This document shows positions 52,871-62,994 of a stretch of 64,000 bases of DNA, piece by piece (the stretch's first letter is position 1; every line of letters starts with the position of its first letter). The notes below the pieces were generated by a model. That model was not told the origin of the DNA and did no database searches. It saw only the letters and a list, made by a program, of their open reading frames with translations. The translations under genes were made by a program, and so were the position numbers. Location of the stretch: contig CM064655.1 of the NCBI GenBank assembly GCA_032717465.1, forward strand, positions 16,779,902 through 16,843,901. The letters run 5' to 3'. This stretch comes from Coenobita brevimanus. Lineage: Eukaryota; Arthropoda; Malacostraca; Decapoda; Coenobitidae.

Positions 52871-55469
52871 AGCATAGTAATACTGAAATATTTTACTCAA
52901 AGAAAAAGTAATAATAATTTCTTAGAGACTGTCGATGACTAGAGCCGCTTTCCAGGGAGAACTTGCAATTCCAGAAGCACAGAAAATTTTCTTTCATCGC
53001 TTTACGAACTTATTCATGGTTACCAGTTTTGTGCATTCTTGTACTTAAGGGAAAATCGTTACTTCACTGAGCGATACAGTGTCAACATAAATCAAGGTAG
53101 TTTGCTGAAACAACCGCGGAGATTCAGTGAGCTCCTCTATTGACGGGCAGCTCCCTGACTATATCACATGATCCTTCCTTGAGACGACTCTATCATCGAA
53201 TTTTAGTGAGGTTGATCTTGAAGCACTGTCTTGAGATTTCCAGACTATACAAGAGAAACCATTAACCCAGCATCTCACAGATTTCACGAGTAGGGACGCC
53301 TGCATTCTACTGGTGATTAGAATCTGGTCTTAGTCAGAGTCTTATATTAGTTTCCTCAGTGGGAAGCGTCAGTCCCAGTAGTTTCTCGACATGCACTCGG
53401 AACGTGTGCACTGAATCTGTGCAAATGTCTAGGAAAAGATAGTTTCTGTAAGAGCTGTTATAAAATCAGTATTCTTTTCACTGTAAACCTGACTATTAAT
53501 GTTGAAACTGTTTCCCTGAAATTATGTATTCCAGCTTTCAGATACAATATATATGGTCGATTATATCCGAATTTTATATGAATGGGACGCGGTTACCGCT
53601 TGAGGAAACCAAGTTCATGGTTATTGATGCTGGAAAAAGCGTGTCCTGTCAAGGTGATTCACAAACTAACCGACGACCAGCAACCAGACGTAATTCAAAT
53701 TTGTATTTTTTAGGAAGAAGATTTTGCATTCTCTTTTCTTTACCCTTCTTAAAAAAAAAAAAAAAAAAAAAAATTGCACGATAATTATCATTTCGTAGTC
53801 AAGACTGTTTTGCAGTTTGGCAGGACAGGTAGAGTACAGAATCTTCCCGTGTCTCTTGTTAAAAATAATTTAGAGATACGAGCGGGATCTGGTCTTAAGA
53901 TAGTTTGTGAACCTTTGGTCCAGATATAAAAGCTGAGACTGTGATCATGGCTTACTGTGTTGTCCGGAGGAGCATCCCGTGGAGGATTTCCTGTATCGCT
54001 CTGCTGTGGGTGAAGGGAAAGGTGTAAGGTGCTCTCGAATTTACTCTTACTGCAGATACCATTGTCCAAATAAAAGTAAAAATACTCTGGAGCATTTTTC
54101 ATACAACAAATCCTCGCATTTACTGTTTCCAGTGTTATAAATTGCATACAATTTACAAATATCCGTTCGCCTCAACTGCTTCTTTCTCTCACCGCTGCAT
54201 ATGCAGACATTTGCATGAGACATCAGGTAGAGTTGTAAGTTATCATCCTTGGATGGAGCAGTGCGATATTTTTGATGGAGAATGCTGGTTCAGCGGGTAG
54301 CGAAGAGAGAGAGGTAGGAGAAGCAAATGGATCTTTGTAGATGTCAGTACTGTAATCGTTGAAAATCATATGTGTCCCCTCCTGAACCTCTCCATGATCT
54401 TCGAAAAATCAGATTTATGAAGGCGAAACGACCAATAGCTATGACACTGATCTGAAGCCGAATAAAGACACTACCGTCACCTGCTGTTATTTACAAAGTA
54501 GGAGAGAGAGAGAGACGTAAGATCAATGCCCATCGACTGCACTAGGGTCGTTAATGAAGACCATCTATTTTGCTAAGTCTCTGTCTTCCCCTGGAATACG
54601 ATCCTAAAAAGTTGATGTATACATCCATATCTCAAACAGTACAGCGGGACGGACATGAACAAAGGGGAAACAAACTTTGTCCAGGAGTTTGACCGGACTG
54701 ATAATTGAGCTTGAGTTCTTCCAGCTGTAAATTGGACTTGCTGACCCATGCACCAACGGTTTCCTCATAATACACGGTTTGTTTTCCCCTGACGGTATTG
54801 GATCACTTCCTCAGTGTGAATATAGAGTAGTGCGTGCATGATGTTGGATGAATTTTAGTCATGAGGTAGGGATGAGAGTCCATGGTTACTAGTCAAATCA
54901 CCCCTCCATTCTAAAGTCTGACTACAGTTGGACATTAACTGTACAGAAAGAGGTTAGGGGTATTTGACAGGTTCGAATGAATGTGCTGTACCATGGTTTA
55001 CTGTCTTCTCTTGTGGAGGATCCCAAGGGAAGAGCTGCTGGGCTCATCATACTTAGTTCATTCACTTTAAACTGGCGGAGATTTTCGTTCTTTTGGAGCA
55101 TGTTTCCTTTAGTTCACTGTCAAGAATTCTACGACCCTACAGTATATCCTTTTCACATCACTTTGCCGTGACTTAGACCATCGTATAGTGTTGATCTCTT
55201 GTTACTGCTCAGCAGTCAAGACGGAGAGGTGGCAATTTTACACGTTGTTAAGTATGGTGGTAGGTGGTGACCATCATCCACTCACTTGATGTAGTGCTGC
55301 CTACTTCTTCCTTTACCTTTATCACTCTTTTTTTTTGTCTGTCGCCTCTCTTCCTATTTCTCACCACCATCCACTCACTTGATGTTGTGCTGCTTACTTC
55401 TACATTATTTATTATCACTCTTTTTCTGTGTTTGCCCTCTTCTCTTCCTATTTCTCCCATCATTCCTGT
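52871..55469. other. Intergenic, nothing recognised
   Basis: It contains a poly-A run at about 53749-53772, an 11-nt GA patch near 54505, and a duplicated 'caccatccactcacttgatg' near 55270/55365. No gene is supported. Confidence 0.45.
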
Positions 55470-55570
55470 CACATTATATTACTCCTCTTTCCATTTCAGG
55501 TGGCTTTACATTGAGTGACAAGCCTAATGGTTTCCTGTAAGTCAGGAAATCATTTACAATGCTGGGTCGT
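55470..55570 (+). mobile_element. SINE family D, 5' part (split)
   Basis: 'caggtggctttacattgagtg' to 'caatgctgggtcgt' matches the core of the SINE at 38.6 kb. The rest of this copy lies across the LTR element at 62062-62215. Confidence 0.75.
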
Positions 55571-56681
55571 TGTCACTGGGGGATGTGAAATTTAGGATTT
55601 AATGCTAATATTTCTCGAAAGTAAAGAAAAGGAATTGACTTGTGAAATCAAGTAGCAAGTTTTACTTTATGTGGCTTACGTCGCCAATTCTCTAAAGATG
55701 AGAATTTTATAAACTTTCTCAACAGTACACAGCAGAGACTATCTACTCACGAATACTGTATCATTAGTACTGTTAGCCTCTGAGAAAGTCTGATCTTTAC
55801 CCCCTGACAATCAATAATTAATAATAATAATGAACAAGTTCTTGCTGATGCTTAACTCCTGGCTGGCACAACAGTTTTAAGTTTTGATACAAAAGAACTG
55901 GCCTAAATACCAGCTGTGATTAATATACAGAAGTTTGTGCTAACTGGAAGTAGCAGACTAAATTACGCTCAATATGGAGAAATTATACGCCATTAACACA
56001 GTTAAATGAGCTCAAAGAAAAGAACTGTAAATTTATTGAGTACAATAAAATGAATTTACACTACATGAATCTCAAAATTAATTCAAAAGGGGAATTCACT
56101 GTCACAGGGGGACTAGTGAATTCAAATAACAAAGGAAATACATTCACTCATTCAAAAGCTGATCAGACTTAAGGCTAAGAAAACGAACGAAAATACTGGT
56201 CAGTGAAGGGAACGGAGCTGAAGCTACGAAAGACTGGGCGTCTGTCTTGAACACCAGGTGCTGCTATTCTCTGCTTGTCTGCTATGCCGATCACCATAGG
56301 TGGAGAGATCCAGAAATCGCTTTACAACGGAGATGCTGCTCTCTACACTGGGCACAAACGACCCTACTCTCGTGGCAGTTTGAAGCTGACTGACAAGTAA
56401 ACAAGCTGGGGCACAAAGTACGAGAGATGAGCGTGGCTCAACTTAACGGTCGAGAGGCAATGTGAAAACGACAAGTACACAAAAATTTTTGCTCAGTGAA
56501 ATGCATTTTCTATGCAGAAAGATAGTTGCTTATGAAACAATGACATGGGTTATGAAACTCATTATGATCTGAGTATAAAAGCGAGGCAGTTAACGGTCTG
56601 AGTGAAAATTAATGCATTTCAATAAAATTCAGAGGTTCCCTTATATGATACTAAAACAATGTCGCAAATTAATTCGTGACA
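55571..56681 (-). repeat. 3' LTR of the element
   Basis: Aligns along its whole length with 60959-62061. It contains one hairpin motif copy at 56092-56123. A TATAAAAG at about 56575 lies on the + strand, opposite to the element's orientation. Confidence 0.92.
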
Positions 56682-57269
56682 TTATGCCCCATCAAAATGA
56701 AATTTTTCATAGAAGATATAACAGTAGGTGCTATTTACATCCTAACTCAGTGACACAAGATTCACTCTGTGGTGTGTGTACTATCCTACTACAGGAGAAA
56801 ATCACTGTCGCCAGTGAGCATAAAAACCTCATATTTACGTTAATAGAAGCAAGCTTGAGGGAAAAAACTCGGTGACGATGGTGAAAAATCCTGTACTCAG
56901 GTCAAAAACAGCAAAAGTTTGCTACATTTACATTAACAACTAATTGTTATGTAGCGTGGTGTATGTAATACACGGTATAGGTGTGACAGTTGTAGTGCAA
57001 CTGTACCTATGTGTAAAATGATATAATACAAATTAATAGTACATGGAGACAATAAGGCAGAAGAGAAGAGGCGGCAGCATGCGGCAGAGACGATCAGCTG
57101 ATCTGCAGGACGAAACTGCTACACCCGCCATCTGCACCTGCGAAATCAATCAAGGTGGAGCATCAAAAGTGTCAGTGTGACGAACAATTTTTATTAAATT
57201 ACAATTTCTCTCTCTGCCTAGTACTCAGTACATATGCGATAAAAAGTACACTATTATTTTCTTAATGGA

Positions 57270-57510
57270 TACATTATTAACCAGGAAACCTAGTCCTTGG
57301 ATTGCATAAATCTCTGAGGACCCCTGTAGTTTAAGGTTAAACCTAGATTCTTAACCAGGAAACATGCTGGTCCTTGGATTGCATAAATCTCTGAGGACGG
57401 CCAGTAGTTTACTGGTTAAACCTACATTATTACCCAGGAAAAGTGCTAGTCCATGGATTGCTCAAATCTCTCAGAATGGGCAGTTTATTGGTTAAACCTA
57501 ACTCTACACT
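57270..57510 (+). repeat. Diverged tandem repeat near the 3' LTR
   Basis: Three copies of 'ccaggaaac..tagtccttgg' + 'attgcataaatctctgagga' + 'ggttaaacct' at spacings of about 65 and 79 bp, with a fourth lone copy near 57800. It occupies the space where IN/RT sequence would be expected. Confidence 0.75.
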
Positions 57511-57878
57511 TACGATAAGTATTGGCAAGCTAAGAATCCCTACGCGATCTCAGGCAGGTCACATTTTAACACCTGATGTGGTGTGAACACTCATGTGGAT
57601 AATGTGCATACTCCGGGAATCCTCAGAGAGGCCCACAGCTTGAAACACCATAAGGTAATTCACACTCAGATTGCCCCTATGGGGGTTTCAAACTTTCCCA
57701 TTAATCTACGGTACCTATATATATATATATATAGGTCCTGGATGTAATGTGTCCTCTGGGGCCAACTGGCGAGACGTCAGGTCTTACTGGTACAACTGGA
57801 AACCAAGCTGGTCCTTGGACTGCATGAATCTCTGAGGACGCCTGTCTTACGGAACCCAGCGTACAACAGTTGCCCGTG

Positions 57879-58151
57879 TTAGTCATTAGTTAGCAGGCAA
57901 GACATCAGGTCTGCACCCACATTACCACTGCCCTCTCTCTCAACTGACTCAGAGATTATGGGTGTGGATTCAAACGGCACAGGAAGGACATATCCCTGAT
58001 TGGTGGTACATTGACGCACATTGCAGGAATGCAGGAACCTACCTAATTCCTGTCCCATCCCCGGGCAGAAAAAGTCAGCATGGATACGGCCCTGGGTTTT
58101 CCTTTTGTCCATGTGACCTCCTGAGGCTGAACAATGACCCCATTCTAACAC
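57879..58151 (-). pseudogene. Integrase N-terminal zinc-finger remnant
   Basis: The 90-residue frame contains WGHCSASGGHMDKRKTQG...CPGMGQELGRFLHSCNVRQ. This corresponds to the HHCC finger and 'fyWPGM..di..f..SCdvCq' of Ty3/gypsy integrases, with the last Cys replaced by Arg. It breaks off before the catalytic core. It lies directly after protease-linked sequence. Confidence 0.7.
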
Positions 58152-58208
58152 TGCTCAGCGATACTTAGCAAGAACAACAAACTGCAGCTGAACCTCGCCC
58201 TGGGGTGT

Positions 58209-59045
58209 TCATGACTCACAGTAGAGCCGTCCTTGTTTACGAAGGAACCTGGCTTGACTTCCCCGTGAATACTTAATCACTTCACCTTTTTGCTTCTTCT
58301 GCACAGCAGCAACTGTGGGGTCAGAGTGTTGTTCTTGGATAACATCTTGACTACAAATCAGATCTTGTGGCGACGCAATGGTCACCGGGGTGACACAGTT
58401 TGGAGCCTTGGCCATGGCTCTTGTTACTGCAGCCGAAGTCTGAGTAGCGTCAGCTATGGTGCAACTATACTTGGCACCTGGTATGTTGCCTATTATTAGG
58501 TCAAACAAAGGTTCTGGCATGACAACTGCAACTGTCGTACCAGCATAAAATGGAGATGCCACCTGGATATGTGCCTCAGGGAACAATCTCATTTATCCAT
58601 CAATCAGCTGAGCTTGGATCTGTCGACCTGTGTATTCCTCAGGCCGAACTAGACTCTGCCTGACAGAGCAACCTGAGGAACCATTGTCTCTCAGGACCTT
58701 TACAGGAACACCTCCCACAAATCCTGGCTGAACAAGGAAGGCACTGTTGCCTGTGGGAGGGCCTGTGGAGGAAGCGGCGAGCCACTGATATGGCTGCATC
58801 GTGCACAACGCTCCAAATGTGGTGCCCTGATAACTACATGCCTGAGGGGTCGTACTCACCGTCTGGGGAGATGGAGTGTTGACCACTTGCGGAGGAGGGT
58901 TCACTGTCACAGGGGGACTAGTGAACTGTGGGGAAGTACCTGTGCTGCTAGGGACAACACCACCATACTGCTGTTGAGGAATGAAGGCTGCATTTGCTTC
59001 CTGCCTCCGATACACTGGGGCTGGTGCTGAAAAGGATTGTCCCAA
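58209..59045 (-). pseudogene. Retroviral-type aspartic protease region and downstream linker
   Basis: A Pro/Thr/Gln-rich segment leads to VKVLRDNGSSGCSV, a degenerate DTG/DSG active site, then (after a TGA at 58593) RLFPEAHIQVASPFYAGTT and FDLIIGNIPGA, the conserved flap/C-terminal part. The DTG-to-DNG change and the stop indicate loss of activity. A linker (VTRAMAKAPN..., KGEVIKYSRG) runs toward the integrase remnant. Confidence 0.75.
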
Positions 59046-59126
59046 CTGTCGATCGCGTGACTGATACTGCTGCTGGTTAGGGTACTGCTTGTACTTCTTC
59101 CAATCGGGTTTCTGTGCATTTTGCCC

Positions 59127-60160
59127 CTAGTCCTTCTTCTGCAGTTTGTTTGGACCGTGGCCATTATTCTGAGAACGACCTTGATGCTGGGGTTCAGTCT
59201 GAGATGACTTCCCAGACTTGGCAGTATCCTTTCTGTTCCAGATGTGTTGCTTACGAGTTTGGTACCCGTACACAGTGAAGAATGCATCAGCCTTATCCAC
59301 CATTTGGCTGGCATCCCTTACCTGGCAGATCTTAAGCTGAGCCATAAGCTTGGCAGGCCATGACTTCTCTAGCTGTGTGCGCAGCCTGAGGTCAATTATC
59401 CCCTCTCGTGTGCGAGGGGTCTCATCTTTCTTCATCCACTCATGTAAGTAAGCAGTGAGACGGTCAAGGAACTGAACAGCAGTCTCCTTCTCTTGGAGGT
59501 GCGCCCTCATGAACTGAATCCTGGCGTCGTCAACTGTGAGACTGTATGCTTCGATGAGTGCAGCCTTCATCATCTCATATGTGAGATTGTCTCCACGAAT
59601 TCTGTGGAGAATATCAAGTGCAGGGCCATCAAACAAGCCAAGAAACTGGAGCCGCATGGCTGCCTCATCCAGCTGGTACAGCTGTGCCATGTCTTCGAAA
59701 TGAACTATGAATGGCTCAGTTCACTCACCTTCCTTGTATGAAGAAAGCTTGAGGCATGGGGTTGCCAGAAAAATGTGCAAGGAGAGCACTTGTGGAGCTC
59801 GGGTTGGCTGCACCAGATGTGCCTGAAGCCAAAGAGTCTCGCTTGAGCTTCAGCATCTCAAGTTCATGTTTCTCACGTGCCTCACACTCGCCATGCTCGT
59901 GTTCACGTTCTCTCGCATTGTTCTCGCTCATATTTGCACTCTCTCTCACCTTCATCGCGCTATTCTCGCTCGTGTTCGCGCTCTCTCTCACGTTCCTCAT
60001 GCTGCTCTCGCTCATGTTCGTGTTGAATTTTATGCTTTTCATGGGCATCACTCTCACGTTGCTGTTCAAGAGTGTACCGTGAGAGCACATAGTCTTTAAT
60101 TTCCTTGGGATCGGTAAGCCCCATATCTTTGGCTTCCTGCACATATATATTAGTAGCCAT
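59127..60160 (-). pseudogene. gag remnant
   Basis: It starts MATNIYVQEAKDMGLTDP. A long charged coiled-coil-like stretch rich in Glu/Arg/His follows, then a capsid-type segment (FIVHFEDMAQLY, MRLQFLGLFDGPALDILHRI, AVQFLDRLTAYLHEW, LKICQVRDASQMVDKADAFF) matching Ty3/gypsy Gag. Frame changes near 59960 and 59745 and a TGA near 59720 break it. No CCHC knuckle remains before the stop at 59127. Confidence 0.78.
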
Positions 60161-60296
60161 GATGCTAACTCAACTAAGGTTGAGTGGACTAAAGACTGAG
60201 TACTGACTGCTGTTTCGCAGAGAAATGCTAATAATCAAAAGTAAAGAATATAGGCACAGGCTGGTGGTGACCAGTCTTATCTCCTGTAGAGGAAGA

Positions 60297-60850
60297 TTCA
60301 CTGTCGCAGGGGGACTAGTGAACTGTTACTCGTTTTATCTCCTGTGGAGGAGGATTCACTGTTGCAGGGGGACTAGTGAATTGTTACTCATTTTATCTCC
60401 TGTGGAGGAGGATTCACTGTTGCAGGGGGACTAGTGAATTATTACTCATTTTATCTCCTGTGGAGGAGGATTCACTGTCGCAGGGGGACTAGTGAATTGT
60501 GACTCATTTTATCTCGTTAAACTGGTAAGATTCACTGTCGCAGGGGGACTAGTGAATCGTGACTCGTTTTATCTTGTTAAACTGGTAGGATTCACTGTCG
60601 CAGGGGGACTAGTGAATCGGAACTAATCTTATCTAGTTAAACTGGTAAGATTCACTGTTGCTGGGGGACTAGTGAACTGTGACTAGTCTTATCTAGTTAA
60701 ACTGATAGGATTCACTGTCGCAGGGGGACTAGTGAATCGTGATTAGTCTTATCTGGTAGGATTCACTGTCGCAGGGGGATTAGTGAATTGTAACTAGTCT
60801 TATCTAGTTAAACTGGTAAGATTCACTGTTGCAGGGGGACTAGTGAATCT
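60297..60850 (-). repeat. Ten-copy hairpin array in the element leader
   Basis: Copies of TTCACTGTCGCAGGGGGACT + AGTGAA start at 60297, 60355, 60413, 60471, 60531, 60591, 60651, 60711, 60762 and 60822. Most are separated by about 58-61 bp. Each has complementary arms (GATTCACT / AGTGAATC in the best copies) around a G-rich loop. Confidence 0.93.
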
Positions 60851-60938
60851 GTGACTGGCTATAGCCTTTAATGATAACAAATACCTAGGTGTGAGTGAGT
60901 ATTATTTCATTAATAACTTTAGAGCTAGGAATTAATAT

Positions 60939-60956
60939 CCTGGAATGAGGTCGCCA
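60939..60956 (-). other. Candidate primer-binding site
   Basis: Read on the minus strand, two bases after the LTR comes TGGCGACC, complementary to a tRNA ending GGTCGCCA. The first eight bases match the tRNA-Arg type of site used by some insect LTR elements. The rest could not be checked. Confidence 0.5.
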
Positions 60957-60958
60957 GA

Positions 60959-62061
60959 TGTCACGGGGGGGTATAAATTAGGAAATAAAACTGATATTAA
61001 TCGTAGGTAAACACAAAGAATTGACTTGTGAAATCAAGTAGTAAGTTTTACTTTATGCTGACTTACTTCGCCAATTCTCTAAAGATGAGAATTTTATAAA
61101 CTTTCTCAACAATACACAGCAGAGACTATCTACTCACGAATGCTATATCATGAGTACTGTTAGCCTCTGGGAAAGTGTGATCTTTACCCCCTGACAATCA
61201 ATAATTAATAATAATAATGAACAAGTTCTTGCTGATGCTTAACTCCTGTCCGGCACAACGGATTTAAGTTTTGATACAAAAGAACTGGCCTAAATACTAG
61301 TTGTGATTAATATAAGAAGTTTGTGCTAACTGGGAATAGCAAACTAAATTAAGCTCAGTATGGAGAAATGAAACACCATTAACACAGTTAAATGAGCTCA
61401 AAGAACTGTAAATTTATTGAGTACTATAAAATAAATTTACGTTACATGAATCTAAAAATGAATTCAAAAGGGGAATTCACTGTCACAGGGGGACTAGTGA
61501 ATTCAAATAACAAAGGAAATACACTCACTCATTCAAAAGCTAATCAGACTTAAGGCTAAGAAAACGAACGAAAATACTGGTCAGTGTAGGGAACGGAGGT
61601 GAAGCTACGAAAGACTGGGCGTCTGTTAAACACCAGGCGCTGCTATTCGCTGCTTGTCCGCTATGCCGATCACTGTAGGTGGAGAGATCCAGAAATCGCT
61701 TTACAACGGAGATGCTGCTCTCTACACTGGGCACAAACGACCCTACTCTCGTGGCAGTTTAAAGCTGACTGACTGAAATAAGCAAGTGGGGCACAGGGGA
61801 CAAGAGATGAGCGTGGCTCAACTTAACGGTTGAGAGGCAATGTGAAAACTACAAGTACACAAAAATTTTCGCTCAGTGAAATGCACTGTCTATACAGAAA
61901 AACAGTCACTTATGAAACAACGACAAGGGTTATGAAACTCATTACGATCTGAGTACAAAAGCGAGGCAGTTAACAGTATGAGCAAAAATTAATGCATTTC
62001 AATGAAATTCAGACTTTCCCTTATATGATACTAATACAATGTCCCAAATTAATTTGTGACA
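60959..62061 (-). repeat. 5' LTR of the element
   Basis: A 1103-bp match to 55571-56681. It contains a hairpin motif copy at 61473-61504. The TATAAAAG of the other LTR is TACAAAAG here. Confidence 0.92.
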
Positions 62062-62215
62062 GCGGTAGCCATATAACCAACCCATACATGTTCCCTGTGT
62101 ATCAGCAAGTGGGTTGGCAGAGGGATAGAGCCCCTCCCTGTAAAACAACTAACTCAAAGACTAACAGCCACCCCTTGCGGGACTGTGGCGTCTGGCAATA
62201 GATAGATAGATAGTT
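62062..62215 (+). mobile_element. SINE family D, 3' part with LINE-like tail (split)
   Basis: Starts 'gcggtagccatataaccaac', continues 'atgttccctgtgtatcagc', and ends 'ggcgtctggcaat' + (AGAT)n. It completes the SINE begun at 55470-55570. Confidence 0.78.
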
Positions 62216-62990
62216 AAAGAGAACAATGTGAGATTGCTGATTGATTCAAAGAATAGTTTACAGGCTGAATGGAAAAGAAGCCTGATTAGCGAAAAGTTGA
62301 AAAAAAAAAAAAAAAAAAAAAACTTGGCTCCCTTCTGGCATTTGGTGTTTTTCTCCACTCTCTTGTAAGCTCTCCTGAATATCCTACAATAATGAAAGGG
62401 AAACGGCCTCCACAGTAAGTTTACGCTAGGTAGTGGTGGAAAAAAGCCAGCATTAAATTTGGAAGTATGCGATAAAACTGTAGAAGGAGGTATTCTAGGT
62501 GAAAAAGTCACTTCATAGACCCTCCCCCCCCTAATGTGCAACCAGTCTTATCAATGGTTGTGCTACTTTGGCCCTCAGGGTCAACAAAGGCCATAAAATG
62601 ACCATTTCAAAATTTGATTTTCTTAAAAGTCCATGAAGGAGTCAAAATCGAGGACAAGGTATAAAACAAAAAATGTTCCTTGCCCCCCAGAATGGTGGGG
62701 TGGATATCAGTAGACTTGACACTGAAGGTCAAACAAGGTCGTAATAATGAATAAAGTCAGAGTTTGCCTGTTGCAAAAAATGGATGTTGAGAGGTTGTGT
62801 CAAATGCAAATGCAGATGCCATCATCCATATTGATACGAATCGAGCTATACTTTTTTAGGCATTCAACCATCTTTTGACTGATCAGAGCAAAGATAAAAT
62901 GATTGTTCATGATGTGCTAAGGTGGTAGAACATCAAAATGTACTGACTGGCCATCAGCAAACAAACAAACCTATAATCATGAAGTGAATC
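62216..62990. other. Intergenic, nothing recognised
   Basis: Contains a poly-A run at about 62300-62323. No gene is supported. Confidence 0.45.
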
Positions 62991-62994
62991 TTTG

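Larger units (their letters stand above)
55571..62061 (-). mobile_element. LTR retrotransposon (Ty3/gypsy-type), defective, minus strand
   Basis: Direct LTRs at 55571-56681 and 60959-62061 share a TGTCAC...GTGACA border. Transcription direction is right to left: LTR, primer-binding site, a repeat-rich leader, gag, protease, an integrase fragment, LTR. RT, RNase H and most of integrase are missing, and gag has a frameshift and a stop, so it is non-autonomous now. The LTRs differ at scattered positions, indicating an old insertion. It sits inside a SINE; the flanks (GTCGT / GCGGT) are at best an eroded target duplication. Confidence 0.9.

Noticed and set aside
60297..60850. CRISPR array (regular repeats with spacers)
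   Set aside because: The spacers are themselves near-identical, the genome is eukaryotic, and the array lies in an LTR element leader.
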